Shown here piece after piece: positions 43,426 through 52,629 of a stretch of 64,000 nt of DNA. The stretch comes from Anthropogastromicrobium aceti (GTDB taxonomy: Bacteria > Bacillota > Clostridia > Lachnospirales > Lachnospiraceae): assembly GCF_025567095.1 (NCBI RefSeq), contig NZ_JAOQJH010000002.1. The stretch is one strand, 5' to 3'. Both the position numbers and the translations under genes were made by a program. Every line of letters begins with the position of its first letter. Position 1 is the stretch's first letter. Below the pieces are notes generated by a model. The model did no database searches, was not told the DNA's origin, and saw only the letters and a program-made list of their open reading frames with translations.

Positions 43426-43441
43426 GTGACAAATTTGTCAC
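43426..43441. promoter_or_regulatory. Perfect 16-bp palindrome upstream of the large membrane protein gene
   Basis: GTGACAAATTTGTCAC lies between the stop codon of the 1042-residue protein gene (43442) and the start of the next gene (43342). It is too short for a terminator and has no T run; it could be an operator. Confidence 0.4.
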
Positions 43442-46400
43442 TTAATTTATATCAATTTCTTTGCGCACATTTCCCATGCTGTCTCTTATTACGATACGAC
43501 CTACTTCCTGAACACATTTCATTTGTTCATTCAAAAATAAAATAGTACCGTAACCATCAAGTACTGTGCCATCAGGTAAGTAATACAAAATTTCAGAATA
43601 CTCTTTTTCTGCATATGCAATTGAAAGTATGTCGACTCCTGCTGCACCTGTATTATTCTGGCTCGCCATGCGTGCCGTGATTCCTCCATTCTCATTGATA
43701 ACATGAGTAGCGTTATCGTTTCCGTATAAAAATTTCTTATTTTGATCAAACAACAGTCCAAATATATTTCCTTCTTGCATAACCTGTACATCTGAACATT
43801 GCAGAATCTCATTCATGATCTCTGCATCAACTTTTATTTTATTTCTCCATATAAGATTTTCTACAAATCCATTGCCACTTTCATCTAATCCCCAGTACCA
43901 TAAGCACACTTCGTCATACATGTTACCGAGATAAATCTGATTTTGCGGATACATATCTATTATATTAAATTCATCATCACACCGATAATAATATATTTTC
44001 TGATGCTCGGCAGATGTTGTCTGTAAAAAGAACTCGTATCTCCCCTCATTATTTGCTGTTACCGTAAGAAGACGCAAACCATTTCCTTGCGCATCTGGAT
44101 TTTTAGCAAAAAATTCATCTTCTGACAAAACAATTTTAAATGTATTGTCATCACCCATAGCTGTTAAAAGTCCTTTTCCATTCGTATCACTCCAACTATT
44201 ATAAATTCTCCAGCCAGCTTCCCCACCAGTCCATGTCAGTCCTGATTGCTCTATCCATATGGTCTCACCCTTCGCATTCACACATTTCGTATAATGAATG
44301 CCATCTGGAAAATGCTGATTTATTAAAATCTCATCATACAGCACGGTCCAAACATTCTCATTTTCCTGAATCATAATAAGCAGCTGTCCTGTCTTGTCAT
44401 ACACGGCACGTCTGCTGATAATAAAGTTGCCCTGCACAGTCACATTCTCTGCCCCTTCCTCTATGCATGTTCCGTCTATCCGATACAAATTGCCGACATC
44501 AGATCCAATCATATACACAGAATCACTAAAAAGAGTCACGCTCTGCCTAGCCGGCTCCACAATCCACTTTCGATCCTTCAGAGAATAGATTCCCATCTGT
44601 GCACTCGCATAATCGCTGTCATCTGAAGCTCCGTCCTCATATCCAGTATACAAAACAAGCGGTGTATTTTCATTCACTACCATTCCATTGCTAATATATG
44701 CAATATTTCCTGTGATTCCATAGCCAGGAAGTCTTAAAACTTCCTCTCCAGAAGAATCAAGTGCAAGAACCATATCTCCACCCAGCCAATTGTAGCTGCC
44801 TTCTCCTGTCGTCAGCACCAAATATTCATCTTCCGCGATTGGAAGATTGTAAGCAAATGGCTCTCTCGGTGTAATAGAAAGCTTGCCGTTTTGCATCGTA
44901 CATACTGCATAGCGATCTGCATAAATAGCATTTGTGTCCTGCTCTATTAACGGTTCTCCATTTGCATTGAAATATAATGTATTCGGATTTGTTCCATTCT
45001 CATAGACAACAATTGTATCTTCATCCAGATTAACAACATTCTCCTGCAAAACTGTATACCCTCTTGACTCAGAAATGACAGTTCCGTTTGAAATCAGCAG
45101 AGTAACAATATTGTTTGGATTTATCGTATTAATTGTAACGCCATACATTGGACCTGCGTTTGTAACATCTATATAAGAAATCTCACCACCTTGTAGATCA
45201 ACAGATGCCGTAACAATTGTCTCCTTTGTCCAAAAATTCGTGATTGTCAGAAGTCCATCATCTGTAATTTGATAAGTTAATGGCACACGGATATCGTCCT
45301 CATAATAAGTATCTATAAATTCTTTTGGAAGTTCTTCAGTTATATTATACTGACTGTCACAGGCATAATAATGATATATAGAAGAACCTTCCTGATTCTC
45401 GATTAAGCTAACAATCACTTCTCCTGTCTGTTTATTTTCACATACAATACTAATTTTAGTTCCATTTGGCTCCCATTCTGCATTTTGTGCAAGCCAATCC
45501 GCTTCCTTTAATTTTGGATTTAACATCAAATCTGTTACAATGCCTTGTCCATCTGCTGTCTCCCAGCTAAGCAGATCATTTGCATCAGTTAAGTATAGCC
45601 AATCACTGACAGTCCATACTGTTGCCATCGTATCAACATCAAACATTATATACTCATTTGTACTAAAATCACATCCTAGCACATAATTTCCAAACTCGTA
45701 TTGTGCAGTAAATGACGGATGTTCGCCAAGTAACTGTCCATCAACATCATACACATAATCTTCGCTATAAATATGATCTCCTACTCGTCTGAATACCTGA
45801 TTATCCTGTGTCAGTTCAATACCATTAATACTATACAACTTTCCTGATGAATAGAGTGTACTGTCGCTGCTTGTAAATACCGTATCTGACAACTGATTCC
45901 AGTACGTATGAAACTCCTGACTAAGCTGCAATTCTCCGCCGACATACATCTGATAGCCCACCGTTTGAAGATTATTTATCGGTACTCGCTCTCCATTCTT
46001 TACAAGAACACATTTTTTCCCTGTTAACAATTTTCCAGCAATGGTAGTTTCAAGGCTGCCATCCCATGCATTATATACAGATAATGTACTTTCATCTGTC
46101 TGCACCATAAATTGATAGTTTGTTGAATGACTAAGCCAGCCACCCTCATTTGTTGTTTCCTGTGATGCTGCTTCTGTCATCTCTGCTTCTGTCGTTTCTG
46201 CCTGTGTCGTCTCTTCTTCTGTCGTCTCTTCTTCTGTCGTCTCTTCCTCTGTCTCCCACTCAATTTCCTTTGTCTCTTCTGTCTGATATGGAAGCTGCAT
46301 CGGAACATTTGAATGATCGATTCGATTTCGGCCTGTCTGAAAGAAGATTGCCGTACAAATTGCTGCTGCAGCGGCAAGTGTACCGCCTACAATAAAATAT

Positions 46401-46570
46401 CCTGGCACACTTTTATCGCTCTGATAGTGCTTGTAATCCTCCGCCTCTAATATAAAATCATCACGGATATCGCCCATCCACATCAAGATTTCCTGTTCTC
46501 GCTCTGCCATTTCAGGTGTTTGCTCTTTTGCATTTTTCTTAGATGTGCTTTCAAAATCATGTTTTTTCAT
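43442..46570 (-). CDS. Very large membrane protein paired with an ECF sigma factor (probable anti-sigma/sensor)
   Basis: A 1042-residue protein. About 65 cytoplasmic residues (with REQEILMWMGDIRDDFILEA) precede one membrane helix (about 63-82). Then follows a low-complexity linker of repeated TEEETTEEETTQAETTEAE units, and then about 880 residues of beta-rich repeats of propeller type (VYNAWDGSL, YVYDVDGQLLGE, SLKDRKWIVEPARQSV). The gene starts at ATG 46570 after GGAGG, 14 bases inside the end of the sigma gene. The layout suggests an anti-sigma factor whose outer part is a huge sensor or binding domain. It is far larger than the 258-residue partner of the other sigma factor in the window. 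Confidence 0.75.
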   Translation of the reverse strand: MKKHDFESTSKKNAKEQTPEMAEREQEILMWMGDIRDDFILEAEDYKHYQSDKSVPGYFIVGGTLAAAAAICTAIFFQTGRNRIDHSNVPMQLPYQTEETKEIEWETEEETTEEETTEEETTQAETTEAEMTEAASQETTNEGGWLSHSTNYQFMVQTDESTLSVYNAWDGSLETTIAGKLLTGKKCVLVKNGERVPINNLQTVGYQMYVGGELQLSQEFHTYWNQLSDTVFTSSDSTLYSSGKLYSINGIELTQDNQVFRRVGDHIYSEDYVYDVDGQLLGEHPSFTAQYEFGNYVLGCDFSTNEYIMFDVDTMATVWTVSDWLYLTDANDLLSWETADGQGIVTDLMLNPKLKEADWLAQNAEWEPNGTKISIVCENKQTGEVIVSLIENQEGSSIYHYYACDSQYNITEELPKEFIDTYYEDDIRVPLTYQITDDGLLTITNFWTKETIVTASVDLQGGEISYIDVTNAGPMYGVTINTINPNNIVTLLISNGTVISESRGYTVLQENVVNLDEDTIVVYENGTNPNTLYFNANGEPLIEQDTNAIYADRYAVCTMQNGKLSITPREPFAYNLPIAEDEYLVLTTGEGSYNWLGGDMVLALDSSGEEVLRLPGYGITGNIAYISNGMVVNENTPLVLYTGYEDGASDDSDYASAQMGIYSLKDRKWIVEPARQSVTLFSDSVYMIGSDVGNLYRIDGTCIEEGAENVTVQGNFIISRRAVYDKTGQLLIMIQENENVWTVLYDEILINQHFPDGIHYTKCVNAKGETIWIEQSGLTWTGGEAGWRIYNSWSDTNGKGLLTAMGDDNTFKIVLSEDEFFAKNPDAQGNGLRLLTVTANNEGRYEFFLQTTSAEHQKIYYYRCDDEFNIIDMYPQNQIYLGNMYDEVCLWYWGLDESGNGFVENLIWRNKIKVDAEIMNEILQCSDVQVMQEGNIFGLLFDQNKKFLYGNDNATHVINENGGITARMASQNNTGAAGVDILSIAYAEKEYSEILYYLPDGTVLDGYGTILFLNEQMKCVQEVGRIVIRDSMGNVRKEIDIN

Positions 46571-47132
46571 AAACAGTGTCCTCCTTTCCACTTTGTTCCC
46601 AATAAACTCTAAAACGCTTTCTCATCTGATACAATGTGTTATAAACATTTTTTTCCTTTAAACCCATATGCTTTGCAATTTCCCGTGGTGTATCCATATA
46701 CCAAAATCGAAGCACGAAAATCATCCGATCTGTTCTTGTCTGTTTTTCCAGAAATCCATTCAGACGCTGCACAAAATCATCTCTGTCAATCATACGGCTA
46801 ATAGCGTCCTCACCGATAAGATCACCAACTTCCTGCTCAATTACACTAATTTTTCCATATCCGCGTTTCCATGCCTTATTATGAATTATCTTGTTAAGCG
46901 ATAAATTTCTTGTGATCCTTGCGACATATGCTCGAAGCGAATCTGGTCTGTTTTCCGGAATGCTGCACCATGTTTTCCACCAAGTATCATTTAAACATTC
47001 GCTCACATCCTCACGGTTCTGTACAATTTCCCATGAAATCTGTTTGCAGTAATGTCCATAATTTATTTCAAGCTCTTCTATTGCAATCTCGTCTCGTATC
47101 CATAACAACCTGATAATGTCAATATCTGTCAT
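46557..47132 (-). CDS. ECF-type RNA polymerase sigma factor
   Basis: A 191-residue sigma-70-family factor: region 2 (INYGHYCKQISWEIV, DVSECLNDTWWKTW, RAYVARITRNLSLNKI) and region 4 (RMIFVLRFWYMDTPREIAKHMGLKEKNVYNTLYQMRKRF). Its DNA-contacting helix differs from that of the sigma factor at 33743, so the two should read different promoters. The downstream gene overlaps it by 14 bases and encodes the membrane partner. The signal is unknown. Confidence 0.9.
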   Translation of the reverse strand: MTDIDIIRLLWIRDEIAIEELEINYGHYCKQISWEIVQNREDVSECLNDTWWKTWCSIPENRPDSLRAYVARITRNLSLNKIIHNKAWKRGYGKISVIEQEVGDLIGEDAISRMIDRDDFVQRLNGFLEKQTRTDRMIFVLRFWYMDTPREIAKHMGLKEKNVYNTLYQMRKRFRVYWEQSGKEDTVYEKT

Positions 47133-47293
47133 CCCCCTGTCCTCTCTTTCTTCTCTGCGGCTGTATATAACACCTTATACCATATAAGACAAAATCTGGA
47201 AATGAATTTCTTAAAAAACCAAAATTTTTTTAGTTGCTTACAAAAGCCCTCCGGTGCAATGGTTTAGATAATGTTTTATCCGTAAATTGCAGC

Positions 47294-47325
47294 AAAAAAA
47301 AGACAGCTGGTTTTCACCAACTGCC
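47294..47325 (-). terminator. Intrinsic terminator of the YesL-like gene
   Basis: On the reverse strand GGCAGTTGG-N6-CCAGCTGTC (two G-U pairs) followed by eight T bases, just after the stop at 47338. Confidence 0.8.
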
Positions 47326-47337
47326 TCGCTTTTACTT

Positions 47338-48156
47338 TTATTTTTGCTCTTCTTTATTATCCTGCGTGTCTGCGCTTTCTGTTTCTTCTTTAGGTTCTCT
47401 TGATGCAAACATCTCTCTTGAGAAGACCTGTGTATCTGCTGGCTGCTGATCTTGCTGGGTCATAACGATATGAACCTGCTCGCCTTCTTCTGCTTCCTGT
47501 GCCTCTAACTCACGTTTAGCCTCTGCAACTACAGAATCGCCATTTGCCTCGTCTTCCTTCGGAATATACTTATCGAAGATTACCACCAAGAAGTACGACT
47601 GTAAAAATGCAATCAGACCATAGCTTAATAAGATCAATGGCGGGAAGAACAGACATCCCACGATAACAGCTATTGCAATAATAATCATTGCCAGGCTGCG
47701 GAAGATATGCTTTACACCGATGAACAGTGCATTTCTGAGTGTGAAGCGAATCTTATTGTAAAACTTTGCCTGAAGCGGATATACATAAACAAGTGTGATC
47801 AGATAAAGTAAGAAAATTCCAAGGAATACAATTCCAAGAATACGGCTAATCTGTGTACCCATCATAAAGTATGCATAAATATCATACAAGAAGAATACAA
47901 GAAGCAGTGTCATGATGATACCGATCACACTTCCCTGCTTAAAGTTTTCCTTGAAGGACTTAAAGAAGCTTCTTACTGTGTACGACTCCTCATCCCTCAC
48001 AAGTTTCAGTGTTACATAATACACCGCAGTTGATGCTGGTCCAATCGTAATGATCGGGATACAGCAGACAGCCCACAAAAGTGTCAGGATAAACACATCT
48101 ACGAGTTTTCCCATAAACCGCCAAATTGGATTGTCAAGATTAAACAAGCTTCCCAT
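47338..48156 (-). CDS. YesL/DUF624 family membrane protein
   Basis: A 272-residue protein with five predicted membrane helices. It begins with the family pattern FNLDNPIWRFMGKLVDVFILTLLWAVCCIPIITIGPAST, in which the conserved N, P and GPA(S/T) positions of DUF624 (YesL) are present. The C-terminal 65 residues are acidic, cytoplasmic and rich in Glu/Gln. YesL-type proteins often stand beside YesM/YesN systems and sugar transporters, with unknown role. Here it is alone, with its own terminator. It is divergent from the gene at 48400; the 243 bases between them hold no gene. Confidence 0.85.
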   Translation of the reverse strand: MGSLFNLDNPIWRFMGKLVDVFILTLLWAVCCIPIITIGPASTAVYYVTLKLVRDEESYTVRSFFKSFKENFKQGSVIGIIMTLLLVFFLYDIYAYFMMGTQISRILGIVFLGIFLLYLITLVYVYPLQAKFYNKIRFTLRNALFIGVKHIFRSLAMIIIAIAVIVGCLFFPPLILLSYGLIAFLQSYFLVVIFDKYIPKEDEANGDSVVAEAKRELEAQEAEEGEQVHIVMTQQDQQPADTQVFSREMFASREPKEETESADTQDNKEEQK

Positions 48157-48399
48157 TATAAGTACCTCTATTCCTTTTTCACATATTGCGCTGCGATCAC
48201 GCAGACGCTCCCGGACGGCTATATTTTTTATTTGCCGCTCATAGATTTTATTATATATGAGGATTCTTAAAAATGCAAACGAATGATGCAGATTTTATGA
48301 TTATTTTATACTAATCATACTATTTTCATTTCCATATCGCCAAAACTGTGTTACACTAGTATCATACTTTTTATACCACAGAAAGGCATGGATTAAAAT

Positions 48400-49170
48400 A
48401 TGAGAATTGAAGCAGATGACCCAAGCAAAAAACAACCAAAAAAGGAGGAATTTAACCCTGTAAAAAGTGAAAAGCACAGTTTTAAATCAGAAATTGCCAA
48501 AATGAAGTCGATGGGCTTTAAGGATGGATGGGAATATTTCTGGAGCTATTATAAGGTTCCAGTCTTTGTGATCATAGGTGTGATCGCCATTGTGATTAGT
48601 ATCACCATGTCCGTAATCAGAAACAGCCGTCCATTTATCGTGCAGGTTCATGTTTATAACAACTACTTATCAGATAATGCTGATGTTGATTCCCTTGAAA
48701 AAGAATTTGCCGCCTATGAGGATATGAGTCTTAAAGATTACCAGATCAGTTTTAATATGACAGAATATCTTGACTTTAGCGGATCAGACGAGGCTTCCTA
48801 TACCTCTATGATGAAGGTAATGGCAATGGCATCCGCTCACGATCTTGATGTATTCGGCGGCAATACTGCATTTGTCAATTATTATGGTGTCGGTGAGGAA
48901 GATAATACCTTATTTGCCGATCTCGAGGAAACACTTCCTCCGGCATTCTTCCAGTACTTAAAGGAGCAGGATCGTATCCTTTACTTAAGCCGCACTGATG
49001 AAGCTGGCAAGGTCCTTGGCCAGTACGCAGCTGCAATAGACGTTAGTGATACTCGTATCGTAAATAAAAATTGTCTGTTAGGTACACCATGTTACCTTGG
49101 CATTGCTGTCAACACGTCAAGACTTCAGACTTCCATTGACTTTTTGGAGTGGATTTTTGATTATCAATAA
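48400..49170 (+). CDS. Single-span membrane protein of unknown function
   Basis: A 256-residue protein. The cytoplasmic N terminus (about 55 residues) is charged and carries FKDGWEYFWSYYKVP just before a membrane helix at about 53-75. The outer domain of about 180 residues has an alpha/beta pattern with DLDVFGGNTAFVNYY and LPPAFFQYLKEQDRILYLS, a little like the ligand-facing part of solute-binding proteins. It is not identified with a named family. Only a weak AAAGG lies upstream of the ATG. It is convergent with the DHHW gene; a bidirectional terminator separates them. Confidence 0.72.
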   Translation: MRIEADDPSKKQPKKEEFNPVKSEKHSFKSEIAKMKSMGFKDGWEYFWSYYKVPVFVIIGVIAIVISITMSVIRNSRPFIVQVHVYNNYLSDNADVDSLEKEFAAYEDMSLKDYQISFNMTEYLDFSGSDEASYTSMMKVMAMASAHDLDVFGGNTAFVNYYGVGEEDNTLFADLEETLPPAFFQYLKEQDRILYLSRTDEAGKVLGQYAAAIDVSDTRIVNKNCLLGTPCYLGIAVNTSRLQTSIDFLEWIFDYQ

Positions 49171-49172
49171 AT

Positions 49173-49219
49173 AAAAAAGTCCAATAGGCCGGATGAATAT
49201 GCCGCCTATTGGATTTTTT
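49173..49219. terminator. Bidirectional intrinsic terminator
   Basis: TCCAATAGGC (49180-49189) and GCCTATTGGA (49204-49213) pair perfectly, with A and T runs on the two sides, between two convergent genes. Confidence 0.88.
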
Positions 49220-50346
49220 TATTTTTTAATCGTACTGCTGTCATTTAATAGAATCGTTCCATATAAAAACAGCACGTCTGCATTTGCCATTTCATCTGAT
49301 TCAAAATCAATTAATTCGCCTAATTTTTTTTGCGCGATATAACGGAGATCTACAACCACTATACTGCTGTAGGAATCAATTAAAAGAGGAATCAGACTGC
49401 TGCCATAGGAATCACGAAAGACGATTAGATTTTTCTTTTCTGCTGCCTTAGGATTTTCAATCCTAAGAAGTGCTGATGGACCTGACAGGAAAAAATCATA
49501 AGGATCATAGCCTGTCAGCTTATCCTTGTCATAAACAGCGCCTGTCTTTTTCGTCTCATAATTATAAACCTGTGCCTGTGAAATGATTTCACTGTCTATA
49601 TACATAATCTTGTCAGGTGTTACTTGAAGTGCCGCCTGACCGCTATATACACCATAAAAAGAATCTGCTGCCTGACAAATATCATAGCCATCTGACAAAG
49701 TATCATTTTTCATATTTCTTTTTATCTGGTTGGCTGTTCCTATCAGTGCTTCCTGACGCCAATGGCTGTCTGTAAAATAGTATGCCTCAAGAGACAGCGT
49801 CTGTGTAAGATCAATAAACTTCGCATATGGCATCCCATTTTCAAAGCATTTAAAAAACTTATCATAATCCATCACTGGATACCCATTTTTCGCCGCAAGA
49901 TAATATCCTTTATCTGGTACTATTGCCGCATAAATTTCATGACTGTCATTTTTTAAATACTGTGTATAGACATGCTCAAATGCATTAACTGCATGTGACA
50001 CGGAAGCCTCATTGATTTCACTTTCTATTGATGCTGCGTAGCCGTCTGCAACATAAATTCCATGAACATCTTTTTGCTGATACAAAGAAAACAGCGCTTT
50101 CGTTTTTAGCTTTCTGAATGCTTCACGAAATGGAAACTGATCCTGACTGTAGCGCTCAAAGCCACTCATAAAGTTTCCCTTTCCCACACTGTCTTTTGTA
50201 AGCGCGGGAAGCTGTGCCAAACGTCTTCGCTCAGAGACAGATATCTGATTTGGCGTATGAAACCATGCTGCAAGGCAAAGTATTCCAAATGTAAGTCCTG
50301 TTATAAGCAATGTGACAATAGCTTGTTGTTTTTCTTTTTTTATCAT
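49219..50346 (-). CDS. DHHW/AlgJ-like protein, surface polymer O-acetylation
   Basis: A 375-residue protein with an N-terminal membrane anchor (about residues 10-28) and an outer SGNH-hydrolase-like domain. The catalytic His region reads FTDSHWRQEA (the DxHW motif) and the Ser region IVFRDSYGSSLIPLL (usual GDS/FRDS motif), as in AlgJ/AlgX-like proteins. It would move acetyl groups, brought across by the MBOAT protein of the next upstream gene (17 bases apart), onto a cell-surface polymer. A GGGGAG site precedes the ATG. The polymer is unknown. Confidence 0.87.
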   Translation of the reverse strand: MIKKEKQQAIVTLLITGLTFGILCLAAWFHTPNQISVSERRRLAQLPALTKDSVGKGNFMSGFERYSQDQFPFREAFRKLKTKALFSLYQQKDVHGIYVADGYAASIESEINEASVSHAVNAFEHVYTQYLKNDSHEIYAAIVPDKGYYLAAKNGYPVMDYDKFFKCFENGMPYAKFIDLTQTLSLEAYYFTDSHWRQEALIGTANQIKRNMKNDTLSDGYDICQAADSFYGVYSGQAALQVTPDKIMYIDSEIISQAQVYNYETKKTGAVYDKDKLTGYDPYDFFLSGPSALLRIENPKAAEKKNLIVFRDSYGSSLIPLLIDSYSSIVVVDLRYIAQKKLGELIDFESDEMANADVLFLYGTILLNDSSTIKK

Positions 50347-50362
50347 AAACTCTCCCCAATGC

Positions 50363-51763
50363 TTAAAACCTAAAATATAAAAATGGGTTATATGAACCGT
50401 CCACCAAAAAGGCAGTTGCCAGCAAAAATAGTCCTATAAGCACAATCGGCATCACCCAATTAAGAATACTTCCTGCCTTTGTTTTCATAAATCTATTAAA
50501 TGCTGTCACTGGCAGCGGTGTTGCTGCGATTGCTGCAAAAATAAGCAGCAGTCCATAGCTTCTTAGATAATACACACTTTGTACTGATATGACTGGCAAT
50601 TTTCCTGCGCCAAACAATCCGCCTATTCGCTGCATAGCCTGTGGTATTGTGTCTGCTGAAAAAAGAATGAAGCTAAGTAAAATAATAAAAAGCAAATACA
50701 AATGTGAAATAATAGACGGCATTCGTTCCAGCCATTTTCCCCATAAAAAGCGCTCGCACAAAAGAAGCACTCCAAAACCTACTCCCCACACGACAAAGTT
50801 CCATGATGCACCATGCCACAGTCCTGTAAGCATCCACACGGCTATGACATTTCTCACATAAAGTCCAGTCTTTACGCGGCTTCCTCCAAGAGGAATGTAA
50901 ACGTAATCGCGAAACCAGCTGCTAAGACTGATATGCCATCTGCGCCAGAACTCCTTTACGCTGCGGCTAATCAGAGGATAATTAAAATTTTCTGGAAACC
51001 GAAAGCCAAAAATGCGGCCTAGTCCAATCGCCATATCACTGTAGCCTGAAAAATCAAAGTAAATCTGAAGTACAAGAGCTACTGCATACATCCACCAAGA
51101 TAATATGCTTGGCTGCGATGTTTTTAGACAGATATCTGTCAGTTCTCCCAGTACATTTGCAATCAATACCTTCTTGCTTAATCCTATCAAAAATCGCTGT
51201 ATGCCTGATGCAGCAAGTGTGACGCTATGCTTTCTTTCCTGCAGCTCTCTTTCAATATCCGTGTATCGCACAATCGGTCCCGCAATCAGCTGCGGAAACA
51301 GCGATACATATGTTCCAAATGAAATAATGTTTCTTTGGGCTTTAGTATCTCCTCTCCAGACATCTACAGTATAACTGATGATCTGAAATGTATAAAAACT
51401 TATTCCTATTGGAAGAGACAGCTTAGAAAGAGGCAGTGACACACCTGGCAGCTGATTCACATTTTCAATTAAAAAATCAGCATATTTAAATATAAGAAGA
51501 AATGACAGGCTGACTGCCACAGATATCCACATTAGGATGAGTCCGCTTTTTTTATTCTGTTTTTTTTCAATCATAAGTGCAAAAACAAAACCACTCACAA
51601 TTGACACAATCATAAGCACAATATAGCGCGGCTCTCCCCATCCGTAAAAAATCAGGCTGAACACAAAAAGCACTGCATTTTTCAATTTCCGCGGTGCTGC
51701 AAAATAGCACACCAGCACCGCCGGAAGGAAATAATATAAAAATGGAAGTCCGGAAAATAACAT
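50363..51763 (-). CDS. MBOAT-family O-acyltransferase (AlgI/DltB-like)
   Basis: A 466-residue integral membrane protein with about 11-12 helices. The MBOAT hallmarks are present: SFYTFQIISYTVDVWRG, FSGYSDMAIGLGRIFGF, and the catalytic His in MLTGLWHGASWNFVVWG. It carries acyl (usually acetyl) groups across the membrane for transfer by the DHHW partner. The start ATG has no clear ribosome site, so it may depend on translation of the DUF4358 gene that ends 17 bases upstream. Together the genes at 52485-49219 form a surface O-acylation cluster. Confidence 0.92.
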   Translation of the reverse strand: MLFSGLPFLYYFLPAVLVCYFAAPRKLKNAVLFVFSLIFYGWGEPRYIVLMIVSIVSGFVFALMIEKKQNKKSGLILMWISVAVSLSFLLIFKYADFLIENVNQLPGVSLPLSKLSLPIGISFYTFQIISYTVDVWRGDTKAQRNIISFGTYVSLFPQLIAGPIVRYTDIERELQERKHSVTLAASGIQRFLIGLSKKVLIANVLGELTDICLKTSQPSILSWWMYAVALVLQIYFDFSGYSDMAIGLGRIFGFRFPENFNYPLISRSVKEFWRRWHISLSSWFRDYVYIPLGGSRVKTGLYVRNVIAVWMLTGLWHGASWNFVVWGVGFGVLLLCERFLWGKWLERMPSIISHLYLLFIILLSFILFSADTIPQAMQRIGGLFGAGKLPVISVQSVYYLRSYGLLLIFAAIAATPLPVTAFNRFMKTKAGSILNWVMPIVLIGLFLLATAFLVDGSYNPFLYFRF

Positions 51764-51780
51764 TTTACTTTTTTATTTTT

Positions 51781-52485
51781 TTATTTTGGCTGATAGGTAT
51801 TGTCTGGATTACCGCATACCTCTGTGAACGCAGCTACAGCATCGTCCATGCTGTAAAGCTCATGATCTGCCATAAAAAGCATAATAATATTATCCTTTGA
51901 TACTACAGTCAGCTCATCTGCCTCTACACATACCCACTTGCGCGGATTAATTCCATCTGCCATTTTCTGTGCAATATCAGCTGCATCTGCCTTATCCTTA
52001 AGTCTAACAAGCACAAGTGAATATGCCTGCGAACCCATCATTGGCTCAGATACAATTGCTGCATCAAGCTTTTTCACATCATCCATCGTCAGACCTGTAT
52101 AGGAAGATACTGCATACTCATCATCAAAATCAACAGTGTCAGTTTCCACATCAAAATCTGGTCCCTTGATTGCATACATCTTATCTAACAGCTCACTAAG
52201 CTCTGCATCTAACTGCAAAACGTTTTCATCAGTTGCTGCTGCCTCTGATTCACTCTCAGATAATGTCTCTTTTGTTTCTGTCTCTTTTTCTGTTTGATCC
52301 TCAGTCTGCGCTTCTGTCTTCTTTTCAGTTGCTTTCTCGGTTTCCTTCTCAGTTTTCTTTACGGTTTCCTTTTCATTTGCCACTGTGCCTGATGGCTTTG
52401 TTGACTCTGGTTTTTCAGTTCTGCCGCATGCGCTCATAGAGAGTGCTGCCGCTGTCATTAAAATAATAAGTCCTGTTTTTCTCAT
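51781..52485 (-). CDS. DUF4358-containing lipoprotein
   Basis: A 234-residue lipoprotein. The signal peptide ends in the lipobox LSMSAC (Cys20). A long low-complexity Lys/Glu/Thr linker (about residues 30-95, units such as KKTEKETEKATEK) leads to a globular domain that fits DUF4358: SSYTGLTMDDVKKLDAAIVSEPM and KWVCVEADELTVV. DUF4358 proteins commonly stand next to MBOAT and DHHW genes, as here, but their role is unknown. It starts at ATG 52485 after AAAGGAG and is first in the operon. Confidence 0.85.
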   Translation of the reverse strand: MRKTGLIILMTAAALSMSACGRTEKPESTKPSGTVANEKETVKKTEKETEKATEKKTEAQTEDQTEKETETKETLSESESEAAATDENVLQLDAELSELLDKMYAIKGPDFDVETDTVDFDDEYAVSSYTGLTMDDVKKLDAAIVSEPMMGSQAYSLVLVRLKDKADAADIAQKMADGINPRKWVCVEADELTVVSKDNIIMLFMADHELYSMDDAVAAFTEVCGNPDNTYQPK

Positions 52486-52507
52486 GATTTTCTCCTTTCA
52501 TAAAACA

Positions 52508-52556
52508 AACAGGGACAGGGAATGTGACTTTTAACGCCGCATTACCCTGCCCCCGA
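52508..52556 (-). terminator. Imperfect GC-rich hairpin, probable terminator of the glycogen phosphorylase transcript
   Basis: GGGACAGGGAATG (52512-52524) pairs imperfectly with CATTACCCTGCCCC (52540-52553); on the reverse strand TTTGTTTT follows. The arms contain GGGACAGG, as do the REP-like repeats at 16246, 25752 and 27006, so it may be a distant relative of these. Confidence 0.55.
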
Positions 52557-52629
52557 TGGCATTTAAACTTCTATCTTATTGTTTTCTGCATTGCACAATT
52601 TTATACATGCACCGCATATTTCCAATTCA

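Noticed and set aside
46180..46260. Tandem GTCGTCTCTTCTTCT-type repeats as a CRISPR or VNTR
   Set aside because: They code in frame for a TEEETTEEETT linker of the large membrane protein; there are no spacers.
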